A stretch of DNA of 64,000 nt from Sclerurus mexicanus (Eukaryota > Chordata > Aves > Passeriformes > Furnariidae), in contig VWZF01005250.1 of NCBI GenBank assembly GCA_013396755.1, positions 1,020,784-1,084,783 of the forward strand, read 5' to 3'. Positions within the stretch are counted from its first letter, which is position 1; every line of letters begins with the position of its first letter. Of this stretch, positions 23,301 through 36,340 are shown piece after piece. Under the pieces are notes generated by a model. That model saw nothing but the letters and a program-made list of their open reading frames with translations. It was not told the DNA's origin and did not search any database. A program made the translations under genes and the position numbers.

Positions 23301-24789
23301 TTATTTGTTTCTTCTATGAAAACAGTCATTACAGAAAGGCTGGGCTTGGGTTTATATTGCAGACTGATGTTGTGACTTGCATCTTTCTCAACTTCCCAAA
23401 TATTTCAGTCAGGTTTTGTTTTTCTTTGTCTTAAACCATCATCTTATGTCTCTCAGTGGCAGGTCTCAGCACGCAATTATTTATGCACGTCTCATTCCAT
23501 GCCACATAAAAGGGGTTATCAAGTTTGTATCTTTAAGACTAATGAGCTGTTGGTTAACTCTTTTGAGGCAATTAACCAGCAGTATCACTTCTAGTCCACT
23601 AACAGAGACATCCCTGCATTTAAATTTCTCCACAAGGCAATACACACATCTGGAGTTCAGTGGCTTGCTTTGCTCTGACAGACAAGGCTGCAGGTGACGA
23701 GCAAAGGGAAGCCATAAATGACCCCTCCAATGGAACCCCAATATGGTGGTTCGCGTGGTCTCTGACATCAGTTGATGATGTATTTGGGCAGGTAGATTAG
23801 TGGCATTCAGTAGAAGCATTTGCATTTGTTCTGCCATACATGCAGCTCCTCTCAGACCGGTTACCAGAGCATGGCAGCTTTTCACGCCGGCAAGCACCCA
23901 TCCTGCTGCCTGCGTAGGGACCCAGCCAGGACTTGTCAGTGCCCTGTCAGTATTTGGATGCTACAGCAGTCCCTCAGGGCCAGTGGCATCTGGCTCAGAC
24001 TAAAGCCACCCTTCAGGCTCCTCTGACTGCTGCCAAGGGACCAATAAGGCAGCCAAGATCAGGGCAGAGCAAATCATCTTCAACAATTGTAACTATTATC
24101 TTTGACCAAGGATATGCAGAGGAAAATCTGGTGAGGTTGTGGTGAAGTCTTCCAGGGTGTGCTCTCTGTGAACACCCAGAGACTTTAATTCTCATGCTTA
24201 AGGACCTACGAGGGAACTAACCTGGAATATGCAGTTTTCCTGGGCCTTTAAAACACGTGCCTTTAAAACATTTCCTGAGCAGCTGAGATTTCTTGCTGTG
24301 AAATAATTTTTTGTGAAAACACTGCTTCACAAGCATCTCATTGAAAATATTTTTCCTGTTTCCAGGATTAGTATTTCATTTGAAGTTTACTTTTTATTAA
24401 TCGAAAGGGAGGGCCTTGTTTTCTTTTCAAGTATGTCCTTGTCAAAGGACCATTTTTTGTCACAGTGCACTTTGAAGAATCCTTGCTGACCCTCTTCGCT
24501 GTGGGAGGAGAATGTCACGGCTCCCGGGAGCAACAGTCCCACTGCTGCTGGTGCAGTCCAGCACACGTGTGGCTTGCAAGTCCCTGCACTGGACACCCAC
24601 CCACAGCTCCACTGCAGAGCGATGGTTGGGGCACCATGCGAGGTACAGGACAGAGCTGGTCCCTCACCAGGGCAGGCCATGCACAGGGGGCTGCCTGCCC
24701 ACCTTCCCTGCTAATAAGGTATGGCAGTTCTAAAGGTATTGTACACAAAATAAATCCTTGAGGCTACAGGGAGGTAATGTTCCACCTGA
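20301..24789. other. non-coding background, no gene recognised
   Basis: Mixed composition. Frames of 140 codons (20287-20709 minus), 138 codons (23481-23897 minus) and several near 100 codons occur, each shadowed on the other strand and without recognisable domains. A GCCTTTAAAACA direct repeat occurs at about 24244-24272. No CR1 or LTR signature is seen here. Confidence 0.55.
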
Positions 24790-25246
24790 GATTCATACGC
24801 AAACTCTGAAATATTAAAAGCACCCTAGTGAAGGCATTGCTAATTAAAAGGATAAAATGTGCATGTACAGAGAACAGATTATTTAAAACATAAATTACTT
24901 CTTATTAAGATAATAGTGTCTAACTAAATGTTGAAAGAGCTGGATAGTAGTTTACACTGTAAAATGATCTGTTAAACATGTTCCTGTTAACATCAATACA
25001 GCTATTGACAAGCAGATCCAATTTTGTTTTACTTTGAGAGAGCAGACAATAGCAAGTTTTACTACTGCTATCTTATTTTACAAGCATTAATGAACAATTA
25101 ACCAACACTAGCACTCTTCCCGTCTGTAATCCTGTAGTAGGATCACTAATCTCCACCACTAGCAGCTAATGATGAAGGTCTCTTAAGCTTTACTTCTTAT
25201 CTCAGCCAGTTCTTAATACTTGCATAAGTATGCTTTCTGAGCAGGG
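24790..25246. promoter_or_regulatory. candidate conserved non-coding element
   Basis: This A+T-rich, non-repetitive block carries GCTAATTAAAAGG, repeated TTAA/ATTAAT cores, GTTAACATCAATACAG and TAATGAACAATTAACC motifs. The texture resembles a vertebrate enhancer, and no mobile-element signature interrupts about 450 bp. Function and conservation are inferred only. Confidence 0.3.
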
Positions 25247-25260
25247 CGGCCCCCTATTGC
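25247..25260 (-). promoter_or_regulatory. CTCF-like motif
   Basis: On the minus strand GCAATAGGGGGCCG matches the CTCF core consensus CCASYAGRKGGCRS at 11 of 14 positions, with the TAGGGGGC centre intact. It sits at the right edge of an enhancer-like block. A match of this quality can occur by chance in 64 kb. Confidence 0.35.
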
Positions 25261-28200
25261 TCTGCGACTCGAATACAAAAGACTGGTGAAATTTTTGAAG
25301 GGTTTTCTGTTCAATAACACTTCTATACTTATGTTTGCCTTCCTACAACAACAAACACAAGTGATCAGCAGAGGACTAGCAAGGTCACTAAGGGCTCTGT
25401 GTTTCCATACTTGTTCTAATACTTATAAGAATGTATTCATGCCCTATTATATATATTCCCTGGCTGCTCAGGCAGAAGCTCTAAACTAAACTAAACTGAA
25501 ATGAAATAAAAGGGAAAAAACAGAAGACTAAAACAGTGTTTACTTCAAGAACAAGTCTGCTGTTTGTATCGAACAAAAGGAAGTTGGAAAGTGGCTGCCA
25601 TTAAAAATACATGCAAGATAAACTGAAATTTTTATAGTACACAGTACACATGACATTTTCTAACTTCTTTTTCAGAGTGTTCCTGTGTATACTGTACACA
25701 CGAGATCTGTGTACTGGGATGGCAGGGGAATTCACCATTCTGTTAGGCTTTTCTGGAATAGCTAAGCCAAGTAAGGCAGTAACAACTTCCCAGACAGGAA
25801 GCTGTGAGCACAAGGGGTTCTGTGCCAGTCCCCATCAGGAGAAGGTCCTCCACAGTCAGGGCAGTCATGCCAGTACTAAAATTTTGTGCAATTAAAAACG
25901 ACACACATGGTCTTTCATCTCCTTCATAGATATTTTTGCTTTCAAGTGAAACAGATAAACCTAAATAAGATTAACACATTTTCCCTAGTCCATTTTCTTT
26001 TATTCCATTAACAGTGCTTGAATATGTTGACCTTGACCCAAGCAGAACTCAGGACAACTCAGGGTTTATTTCCTGGACCAAATGAAAGCCTTGACACAAC
26101 TACTCCAAGTGGGCCCAAAACATCCACTGCAGCTGCTGAGATTGTTGGAGATGGGGAACAACAGCTGAGCAACAAGAGGTTGGTTCCGTTTGGGAAGATG
26201 ATCCAGTCCCATTAAAAGCTCATCCTGACCCTGCTTGAATTAAGCTGTGTGGCTGATTGATGAACATCAAGTTTCCTCATCGTACACGGAGATGGAAGTG
26301 CTTTATCAGATTGCAACAGATTACCAGGAGCTGAGAGCAAACATATCTACAAGCTATATTCCCAGAGATGTTTTAGCAATAGCTAGCAGCATGAGGCATT
26401 GCTGAGGGAATGTGCTGTATAAGCAGCTAAAAATTGAGAAATAATGTTTCTAATGCAATCAAAAGCTACCTCCTTGTATGCTCTGTTCCAAGGTGCATTC
26501 TAGTCTGAGGCATATAAAGAAGCTGAATTCACATGGCATCCTTGGCCAAGAGATGTCTTGCAAAAAAACTCCTACTGAGTGTCACAAACACTAATTGGCC
26601 CCTACGCTGATACAGGCTGTTTTCTTGTTGTGTTTGTACAATGCATATCAAAATGCTGACCTTTTCCTTCACCAGGGCTTCTCAGCACAGACAATAAATA
26701 GCATTAATTAGAGGGAAAAAAACCACTTCTGTATCTCTGCAGGAATCATGACTAAGCCTTACTTTTATCACATTGCCTCCTTTCCTGTAACTGCAACTGC
26801 CCATCATGGCCCAAGTGGCTGTGACACTTGACAGACGTGTAAGGAGAGGAGTGTCTGCCTGTGCTAGCCCAGCCACCCTCGGAGAGGTGGCTCTCTGGCT
26901 GGACACATGGTCAGGCTGGCCAGCCTTATCTGAAAAGTACAATTAAGATAGAAAAGTAGCCTGCATGCATGCAATGGAAGGTGTGGGGATGAATGGAAAA
27001 GAGGCTCTGGGACTGTCTTCAGTCTTCATTTATTCAAGTAAAACTTCTGTTTAAGGCTAGAGGACTTTTCGCAAAACAAAGCCAGCCAAGATGTCAGAAG
27101 CAGGCCTTCTCAGGAGGCCTAAGTGTGATGTGAGTGAAATGATTGCGTATGGACAAATCACCAACCATTATTGTGGAAAGAAGTAAGATTTTGATATGCT
27201 TCACCCAGCTTTTCCATTTTTAAGCCTTTTCTGTTTGGCTTCATATCTGATGTATGGGGATTTTCTTGATGTGACAGTCACCCGCAGTGTGGGTGGATAG
27301 CTCATTCCCACTCCCCTCTGCAAGCTTCAAATTTCAGCCTTGACTCCAGGTGATGATGGCAGGATCAGAAGATTGTGGAGAAGAGGTAGATGGAGCTAAT
27401 GTCAGCTTGATGGGTTCTAGGTACTCCCATTACATAGGGTACAGTATAGTGAGCTTATTTGGATTACCTATATATTTGACTGTGTGGCTCGTGTGTTACC
27501 CTGACTGAAGAGCAATACTGGAGCCATCTTCGGCCTAGCTCAGTTGTACCGATACTAGAGAGAAGCAGTTTAAATCTATTGACCTATGTTTCTATACCAA
27601 AAGGCCAGGTTACTCAGGGCAGAGATCTGGGGTAACACAGCTGAACCCATTCTGATACTTCACATAGAATGTAGGTCCAGCCTTCCGTGCATTGCACAAA
27701 ATACCATCAACATATCAGGAAAGATGTTTGGAGTAGAGGAAACAGTTCAGCTCTGGAACACCTCTCTTTCACAAATTCTCCTTTGTAAATACCTGCCAGG
27801 AATCCAGGGATATTTTCCTGGAAAACCCATGCAAATGTCAACAGCTTGCAATACCATTTGTTAAGAGAAGGATTAACAAGAAAGCAAAAATCTGATGCTG
27901 TGAAGCATATTCTGGGGAGTGGACAGAGGGTGGCCTATTTGTCACTACTCTGCGCCTCCTGCTCATTTGCACAGCTGTCAACCCCAGGGCTGTTGGGAGC
28001 GGCTGGAACGGGAGTGTAGTGATGGCCTCTTGCAGTAGAGGAGCATAAGCACAGCCTGGTCAAATGGATCCTTGGATCAAGCTTAACAAAGACTAACTAT
28101 TTTCTTTCAACTGCTCTTAAAAGGCTCATTTACTTCCACTTAATTTTTGTGGTTTCCCAAAGGGATGGCATTTTCACTTGTACCTGCTGTACAAAGAAAA

Positions 28201-29340
28201 TGTCAGTGTTCGGTGCATTGTTTCCATTTTTATATGATAAAGGGAAAGATAGGAGCTAATTAACAATACTAATTCCAAAATAGCAAAAGAGCTTGTCTGT
28301 GATGATAGTGCTTTGAATTAACCAGGATGAAGCCAAAACCTTGGTTCAACATTTCCACTTTATAGATATCAGATATACTTCTCCACCCCCAACCAGCTCA
28401 CATATTCATTACCCAAATTGCCTATCCTCAAAGTGATAATATAGTGTGGTACAACATGCCCCGACAGGACACAAATTGACTCTGTGCCTAGATACTATAC
28501 AGACAGTGTAAACCAAATATCTCACTCTATTATCTGTTGTCTCTATGAATCAACAGATTACATGGTTCACTGGGTAGCTGAATAACTTTTACACAGTTTG
28601 CTCATATCTATTTGCACATATTCCACAAAAAATACATTAACAACAAAGAACAAATGTAAAAAAGTATACCTGCAGAAACCACATAAATTACATATGAAAA
28701 AACACCATAAACAGTCACACTTAAATTTCATATATAGTACCTGTAGATATGAAAGAAGACTCTTCTTTAGTGACAGAAACCTGAATCCTGTGGAAGGCCC
28801 TAAAAACCTTAAGAGAAAACTTTTATTTGTGACAATTTTTGTTTGTAGCTAAGATTATGCACCAAATTTTAAAGAGCCCTTAGTGTTCCACAGAGTAGAA
28901 GCGTAACCAGAGAGTCCTTCACTGATGATCTCCATGAAGGTGCACCTCCATCCATCTCTAAGCTGTGACCTTTCAGAGCAACTTGTCTCCTGTGTTTGCT
29001 GTTGTTTCTGGCTGCCAACATGCCATTTTCAGAAGAGAAAGCAACATGCCGTGTCCTCCATTTTCATACCTTGTGTGACAATGCAGTGAGCAGAGCAGTT
29101 TGCCCATGTCCCCATAGAAGGGAACAGAGCTTTAGCCAGCTGGCTAACCCAGGGTTTACAAAGAGCTCTCAAAATGCATATGGATACCACAATGTCTGGA
29201 TCACTTGTCCTGGTTTGTCAGCTCCTTCCAATGACACACTCAAGAAACAAAAGTAAAGGTAGTGCAAGGAAGGTACAAGAAATATTTATGCCCAGCAGTG
29301 CCACACCTTACAAATCCCAGAATGTTCAAATTCTCTGCCA
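25261..29340. other. non-coding background, no gene recognised
   Basis: No protein family, RNA gene or named repeat is recognised. A CTAAA short tandem occurs near 25483-25497 and an octamer ATGCAAAT near 27829. Frames do not exceed 92 codons except overlaps at the right end. Parts of 28200-28740 are A+T-rich. Confidence 0.55.
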
Positions 29341-29360
29341 TACATATACACATATATACA

Positions 29361-29395
<35 letters not shown>

Positions 29396-29410
29396 GCACA
29401 CATATACACT
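29341..29410. repeat. (AT)n microsatellite with TACA flanks
   Basis: An uninterrupted (AT) run of about 31 bases spans 29364-29394. Imperfect ACATAT/ACACAT units flank it on both sides. Length is likely polymorphic between individuals. It inflates overlapping open frames of repeated Y/I residues on both strands, which are not genes. Confidence 0.92.
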
Positions 29411-29749
29411 CCAAGTTCTATTACAAGCTACTGTTTTAAGCTCTTCTTTCTTGCCCACAGCCCACTCTTTTCCCTTCCAGATACCTTTTAAACCTACTCC
29501 TTGATTAGGTCAGAACTCCACCTATTCCCTGTCTCACTTTATAGAGTAACTCTCCCAGTCACTGGGTTGTCCTCAGGCAGTGGCACTAGAAGCTATTGTG
29601 TTTGGCTCTTGCCCTATCGCCTGTCTCTTGTGTCCCTGATTTACCCTTTTGCAGCAGTGGAAGCAGCTCTCTTCAACAGAGATACAGGCAGTGACAACTT
29701 TGGTCCACTTAGTCATCAAACGCTTCTTTCATTTTTTTAAAATCTTAGT
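29411..29749. other. non-coding background
   Basis: Nothing is recognised in this short stretch. A 79-codon plus-strand frame (29501-29740) has no known relative. Confidence 0.6.
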
Positions 29750-30200
29750 TTATCTTGAATTTCTGGGCCAATTATTTCAAACAATACTATAATGAAGCAA
29801 AATAGTTTAACAGTGTATTGTATCATGGAAATTTAGTGGTAGTATCACAGAGTTGCAGCTATTCATCCAATTAAATTCAACAGAATGGCAACAGTAATTT
29901 ATTTTAATATTAAAACCAAAAAGAGGGATGCATTTATCTAAATTTAGTAGCATGCAGTACCTGTTTGCAGGTGTGAAATAAACAGTTGTGAAAGAAAGAC
30001 TTTTCAGTGCTAATTAAGTGGCAAATGAACAGTCAAAAACTGCTGCATATTGGATTTTTAAAAAAGCTTGGGGTTAGGAGGATTTCTGGTGCTCTGAATT
30101 GGTTAATAATATTTAATTTGAAAAGGAAGATTTGTTAAAACTGGTAGATTTTCCTCTATAAATTATGTCTACTACTTTGTGGAACAAATCCTACATGTTT
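29750..30200. promoter_or_regulatory. candidate conserved non-coding element
   Basis: This A+T-rich block contains CCAATTATTTCAAACAAT, ATCCAATTAAATTC, GTGCTAATTAAGTGGC and several ATTTA/TTAAT cores, without homopolymers or a mobile-element signature. The last of these resembles an NKX-type site (TTAAGTGG) beside a homeodomain core. The enhancer reading is an inference from motif density. Confidence 0.32.
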
Positions 30201-30780
30201 TTGGTAATGGAAGATACTGTTGTAACAGCCTTTTGTGCATCCTGATTGAAAATTCAGCTACATAACCTTCACTGAACTGTTTATCTTATGTACTTATTTA
30301 ACTAACATTCAAACTGACAAGTCTCCTATTTCTGGGCTTTCTTTTTATACTTTAATGTATGCCTTATCAGATGAAGCTCAGATACTACCAAACTTTGCAT
30401 GTTTTTGATTTTGCACATAAACTGAAGGGCAGAATTCCAGTCTATGTCCTCAGTCATTCAATTTTTCAAGATCTTTGAACAAGACTTCAAACCCTGAAAA
30501 AATACAACCCAAATACAGACTTGCTTCTCTGTCTGTACAAATACGTGAAAGAAACTGGTATGTCAAGTTTCAATGTAGGCAAGCCTAATTGAAGCTTTAA
30601 CTACATTCGAAACAAGAGGCAGGCAGCACTTCCAAACTGCTTTATTCAAGGGCAGAAAGACATTCAGGAATAGAGCTACTGGAATTATTCATTACAAATA
30701 AATTATCCAATTAATTTGGGCAATTTTTTCTTATCATTAATAATTCACAAACTGCTCCTGATAGTGGTGAATTTGTGCAT
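30201..30780. other. non-coding background
   Basis: No gene or repeat is recognised. TAAT/ATTAAT motifs continue around 30680-30750. Confidence 0.55.
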
Positions 30781-30860
30781 CAGTCCTGATCCTGACAAGA
30801 CTTAGACACATGTTTAGCTTTTCATATTCCCCATAATCCCATTGAACTCCATCAATTTTC
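30781..30860. repeat. fossil of a palindromic amniote interspersed repeat
   Basis: CAGTCCTGATCCTGACAAGA, ACTTAGACACATGTTTAGC and AATCCCATTGAACTCC occur in the order of a well-known amniote repeat. That repeat reads TCCTGATCCTGCAAACACTT, then CACATGCTTAAC, then a CCCATTGAAGTCAATGGG centre. Only the left half up to the centre is clear here; the right half is lost. The match is by remembered motif, and I do not assert a family name. Confidence 0.55.
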
Positions 30861-31719
30861 TCTGTGAGCTGCAGGCGAGCCTATGGAGAGCTCATGAACA
30901 GCTTGTTTCCCTGGGTAGTTTCTTAAGGAGTAATCATTTGCTTGAGTTGTGCAATGTTGTGCCTGTACCTACCTGGATGAATGACAACTCTTCAAAAGGA
31001 GAAAACTGAATGCTAAGTAGCAAAAGATTAATATTCTTATTAAGGTCCTTTTATTTTTTTCACTCAAAGAGGTTTTATTTGAATAAAGCAGTAGTTTCAC
31101 AAACACTTGTGTGAACAAAACCAAATACCAATGTGAATATTTGTAATAGTGAATAAGGCAGGATATACCCTACATGAATACAGACCACAGGAATGAAGGG
31201 CTCTGAATGCTGTTTGCCTATATGTACCTTATGAAGAATGATATTCCTAGGAGGTGGAAGCACAAATGTCATGCATTGGAAAGCACTGTGGACTGAATTT
31301 TTAAAAATGCAAGCCATGATAGGAAGCCTGTCATGTAATTTGGCCTCTTGGCCTGTGTATATCTTTTAAATTTTGCCATCCTAAATGTTCAACACATTCT
31401 TGTGCTAACTCTGCATGGAAGCCCTTGAACTTCAGAAATAAATTCTCACCTGGCTTGCTCTGTAGTGATCAAGAAAGTTGTGAGCTGCTTCCTATCATGT
31501 CTATGCTCTCTTCACAAATCATGACCCCTCTTGCAATGCACTTGTGGGAAACTTGATTGGTTATCACTTGGAGTGCTTTAAGGATATCTTATTATGAAGT
31601 ACTTCCGAATGAAGAAAATAATTATTAGCCAATTTATAATGAGCTTTCCAATTTGTTGGTTACTGTTTATCTACAGGTCCAGGATTTTTGCACCTCAGTT
31701 AACTTTCTCTCAAATACAG
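30861..31719. other. non-coding background
   Basis: No gene or named repeat is recognised between the palindromic repeat fossil and the first CR1 fragment. A T-rich stretch occurs near 31050-31080. Confidence 0.6.
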
Positions 31720-31900
31720 AATCATAGAATTGTTTAGGTTGGAAAAGATCTTTAAGATCTTCAAGTCCAACCGTTAACCCAAGACTGCCAAGTCTACAAC
31801 TAAATTACGTCTTTAAGTGCCACACCTACATATCTTTTAAATATCTCTGGTCACAGTTATTCAACTGCTTCCCTGTACAGCCTGTTCCATTGCTCAACAA
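31720..31900 (-). mobile_element. CR1 LINE 3' fragment (copy 1)
   Basis: The plus strand begins ATCATAGAAT, the reverse complement of the CR1 3' tail unit, followed by TTTAGGTTGGAAAAGATC, AAGTCCAACCGTTAACCC, GTGCCACACCTACATA and GCCTGTTCCATTGCTC. These are all in consensus order for the avian CR1 3' untranslated end inserted on the minus strand. The fragment is 5'-truncated, as is normal for CR1, and carries only about 180 bp with no reverse transcriptase. It is diverged, so an old insertion. This is the best single sign that the genome is avian. Confidence 0.9.
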
Positions 31901-34900
31901 TAAATCAAACATTGCAACAAGTCCTCTGTAAATAAAATGTAGTTAAATGTAACAATTCTCACTGATGTTTTAAATAATTATGCAAATCCAGAGCAGTGAT
32001 GACAGCTAGGTATAATGCCTTGCAAACTTTCAATTTCCTGCTGCCCACCAACTGCTGTCTCACTCAAACCAGCATGAATTGCACATCACTTGGGTTCTTT
32101 TTCAGAGGGACTCAGTCAAACGTAGTATGATGGCAGAGTCTGACATAACAAAACAGGATAGCTAAAACACAAAGGGAAGCAGGCTTATTTTTGTGTCTGA
32201 TATCTGACAACAAGTTGTATATAGTGAGTATTTGATTCAATTTTGTGTGTCAGATGGCAGTGGAGCAGACAACAAGGTGTCCACAGTATTTATGAGCAGG
32301 CAAACACCACAGTTCACTGACAAGACAAAATAATTTTAGGTAGCACTGAACCTGTCTGCTTGCATTAGGTTGGGGCAGATTTCTAGGCTGGATAGAAAAG
32401 CTGCAATTTAATTTTTCTTTAACAAAAGGCTGATAACCACACTCGCTGCTAGCACAGAACTTAGGATAACTTGGAGCACTAAGTCCTTTTGTTACCTTCT
32501 CACTGAGCTGTTCCTTCAACAAAGACACTTTCATTTGCACTTGGCACAGAGCAGGTATCTGCTGGGCTGGATTTCAACCATATTGATGCCCTGTCCATGT
32601 AGCATAGGAAAAAAACATCTCTAAGATCACAAGGAGGAATAACCTACTAGAGTTTCAAATCAAGCGGCTCTGAACAGTGCTGGGGAGGTACAAGCTGATG
32701 CTCCATGGCAAGTAGGCACAGATATCAGCCTCAGACAAAGCACGTGTCTTTCAGTTATTGCTTCACTGAACATCAGTTAGGAAGAAAATTAATGTGATTT
32801 CTATTATGTTATTATGAAAAGATTTTCCACCAGAATTTTCTCTAGCCTGCTGAAGCAGCTTCTACAGCTCGTGCTGTAGCAATCACACTGCTGATAGTCC
32901 ACTGTCACAGTGCATGCATTTGTGGACAGACAGGGATGATCCCTTCAGTTGCACAGATAAAAGTATTTCCAGGAGGGCTAAAAACAGCAGAACTTCACAC
33001 ATGAAGACCTGTGGCGAGTGTGATACTCTAACCAATCCAGTGCTCTTACATCAATGTAAAATCCAAATGAGTGACAGATGCTTTGCTTGACTGAGAGCAG
33101 TAGGTCTAGAAGTACATTGAAATTACTTATTTCAGGGGTTAGACATTACTGGTCTTCTAGTGCAAAAAGTCTCAACATTCACATTATTTTGGGGAATGAA
33201 GAATTTGGAAAACCAATTGTCACTGTCAACTGTGCAGCCACTAATACAGTGACACAAGTATGTGCCAGCCAAAGCCTTTGGGTTGGAGGCACAGCCTGGG
33301 TAAGGCTAATAACACCATGTCTGCCTCAGCCTCCCTGCAACTCTTGCATGGAGGAGTTGCATTGGTTGGTGATTTGCAAAGATGAGTAGTGAGGCTCTCC
33401 TTGCTCACCAAGGAAATTTTGGCCCCAGGTTGGTAAAGGCATCTTGTCCTCCATGATCCCAGGCTGCTCAGGGCATGTAAGGAAGTGGAAAGACATTGCC
33501 CCTCTGCTCTGTTAAAGAGAAGCAGGCATGGGGAGTCCCTGCAGTTGCTCCTAATGGGGCAGAGGGGCCCATCACTGCCCTGAAACCTGCTCCTGCTCTC
33601 ACACTGCAGCCAGCACCTGCTGCCTTGCAGGTGCCTTTGCTAAGGAACTCCTTTATAGGTAGCCCGTCTTCTGCTAGTGATATTTTAGACAGAGCTTTTT
33701 CTTTTGGTGAAGGGTGGGGCCTAAGGGAAAAAAAAACAAACCACTGACTATTCCCTCTCAGGAAGTTTCACAGTCATCCTGTGCAGTATTATTTGAGTCT
33801 GACCATACTCAGAAACATATTTTTCCCCAGAATTGCCGACTGGAGCCAAATTCTCTGCTCTGACTGCACTCAGAAATCTTCATCCTAATCTCAAACTATT
33901 CATCCCAATGCTTCTGCTGCCATCAATAGATTTAAGATGTTTTTAATGCCTTCCTTGAACTTGCCTTGTCTCCTGTCAGCCAGCCAGAAGTGGTTTTTAT
34001 CAGGAATAAGATTCAAAGAGCCTGCCCTGCAGCAATCCCATCGTGCACTTCTTTGTCAGAATCCTAATGACGATTTATATATACTTAAGAGACTATCTCC
34101 AGCTGTAAAACTGAAAAGCTTCTGGGGGTCTGTACAGTTCCCTGACCTCAGACCTATTTTTATATTTTGATCTTGGGGATAGTACCTCCCAACACTCCGA
34201 ATCCTCCAGTTATCCCTGCAGTAACAAAGCACTAGCTTAACCAGTAGTAGCAAGACTTAAAACAGGGCACTCAGGATCAAAGTGGCTGACAAACTTGAGT
34301 ATTAGCCACTATGTCAGCCCTAGAGATATTCACGTTAAACCAAAACATGTATATGCCTAAGTCTCCATGCTAAAACTAAACATTGGGCTCCAGAGGACGT
34401 GTGTCTAAAGAGCCATTTTCGCTGAGGTAGGTATGAAAGTGCTCAATTTACCATGCTAAACAGGCATCCACCACAAATACTCTCCTCCCAAGCAGAGAGG
34501 AATTAAACTATTATGTTGCTTTTAGGCTCCATGGAGATATTTTTAATGTTTTTCTAGTGTTATTTGCTTTTACTTTCACCCTCAACAGTTATAGAAGAGA
34601 TTTTACATTATTGATTGAGAAGAAATGAGGAAATATGGAGAGTGTGAGAGCACTGATGAGTCTGGATTTAAAAAAAGTATAGCCAGGGTAAAGTTCTGTC
34701 AATGAACTGACACTTCATTTTCCTTCCATTGTCTGATTACCAGAAGAGCAGTACACTAGCAACAAGGATGATCACATGAAGGCGGGAAAACACAACTGTC
34801 AGGCTTCAAGGACAAAGCCTATTCTTACATTGCCATTCCTTAAATCCAGACATTAGAGCAAAAGGAATGAGAAAAAAGCAGCTCACTCATGGATAGCTTA

Positions 34901-35279
34901 CTGAGGATACTGCAAAAGATTATGCTAATCTTCACTTCATTGTCCTCTGCAAAATGTTTTCATACCATGCCTTTTATCTGTGGAAGGGATGCACAACCTC
35001 TCAACTCTGTGACAGCAAGCACTTTCTGTGTGGTTTCTGCGTAATTAACACCAGCACTAGACCTTTTCATTTTTGCTACTCAAGCTTATGGCCTTTTAAG
35101 GGTACCCACAGGGGAGCATCCCTCACCCCTTTGCTTGCGGCCTAAATGATAGTCGCAGCTTATCCTTAGCTACATATACCATCTGTTAATAGCAGAAGGA
35201 TCAAAAACTTTTGGCTAGCCTGCATTTTTCAAAGAATGGGGGCAGGCAGCATAAACAACACATTAGACAAGATTTCTAA
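31901..35279. other. non-coding background, no gene recognised
   Basis: An octamer ATGCAAAT lies near 31980. A small perfect hairpin CTACAGC/GCTGTAG with a 4-nt loop lies at 32862-32879. Frames up to 103 codons (33078-33389 plus) show no known family. No further CR1 sequence was seen here. Confidence 0.55.
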
Positions 35280-35480
35280 GAGTTTTAATTCTGAGTTGGG
35301 GCCTAAAGACTTTCAGTTTTATTTAAACTGCCGTTGCATTATTGTCTAGATTATGTTCACATGCACAGTCATCTTATGAGGTGGTGTGATTTAAATAGAA
35401 GTCAGCATTTAAGGTGAAACTAATTCTAAATTAGTCTGATTTTATCAAGGAAGTGTGACATGCTGAATACCTGTATTTTT
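35280..35480. promoter_or_regulatory. possible conserved element with inverted homeodomain sites
   Basis: At 35419-35435 ACTAATT and AATTAGT form a perfect inverted repeat around CTA, placing two TAATT half-sites head to head. ATTATTGTC, ATTTAAATAG and GATTTTATCAAGG surround it in non-repetitive A+T-rich sequence. Cooperative homeodomain binding is possible but unproven. Confidence 0.28.
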
Positions 35481-36233
35481 CAGCAGTCTACACTCATTAA
35501 ACACTGAACCTGCAATTTTGCCCTTCAGTGATCATCCCACTTTTGACGGCAAAATCAGATGCTTGAGAGTGTATTTGGTACCAGCGATAGTGGGAATTGC
35601 ACCCCAATAGTGACACAGGAATTGCCTCTGAGCAACCCAGACACTTGCAATCAGACACTTTCACTTACCTCCAGAAATTGTGGAATGCTTAGAAAGTGAA
35701 GACGAAGAATTATTGTGGTGTTTCAGAACTAATACTTCATTTCACCATTTTTCCACCATGCAGATTTTATGTAATTAACAGTGGGTTTTTCAAGGGGTTT
35801 TTTCCCAGGTACATTTTTACCCTGGCCCATTTTCCCACCAGACTTTGTCATGCTGGTGCCCTGACCTCCAGGCATGTACACACCCCATTTCTTTTGAAAG
35901 CAGAAAGAGCAAGAGCAGCACATGTTTTCAAGGCTCACCACCTGCTCTGCCTCTGCCCAGGAGCAGCCTGTTTAATGACACAGCAGGTACACCTAGCAGC
36001 ACGGCAAGGACCTGCACAGGCTTTGGTCCACTCATGCAATTCCTGGACCCACAGAGGCTCCATTACCTCAAATTTGTCCCTTGCCACTGTTGAGTTTGTG
36101 GGAGGGCTGCCAGTGACCCAAATGAATCAAACAACAGTGATATTTGGTGGCATGAGATTACAACTGAAGCTGCCTTGGAAGGGGACTACGCTGTAGAGAG
36201 TAACTAGAATTCTGCATTGCCTTTCTAGGCATG
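35481..36233. other. non-coding background
   Basis: A 166-codon plus-strand frame (35696-36196) lies here, overlapped by 70- and 82-codon frames. Its translation is not recognisable, lacks a signal peptide or domain, and sits just before a CR1 fragment, so I regard it as chance. Confidence 0.55.
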
Positions 36234-36340
36234 ATCATAGAATCAGCCCAGTTAGAAGAGACCGCCAAGATTATCAAGTCCAACCCTTGATCCAACACCA
36301 CTGTGATTACTAGATCATGCCACTGCCACATCCAGTCTCA
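36234..36340 (-). mobile_element. CR1 LINE 3' fragment (copy 2)
   Basis: ATCATAGAATCA, then AGAAGAGACC, TTATCAAGTCCAACCC, TTGATCCAACACCACTGTGA and GCCACATCCAGTCTC follow the order of a CR1 3' end in reverse orientation. It is more diverged in the GGTTGG block than copies 1 and 3 and has a different middle (CACCACTGTGATTAC), suggesting another CR1 subfamily. Only about 105 bp remain. Confidence 0.8.

Noticed and set aside
29174..29504. Frames with repeated tyrosine/isoleucine
   Set aside because: They are translations of the (AT)n microsatellite.
35696..36196. 166-codon plus-strand frame
   Set aside because: No domain or signal peptide is seen, it is overlapped by other open frames on both strands, and it lies in background next to a CR1 fragment.
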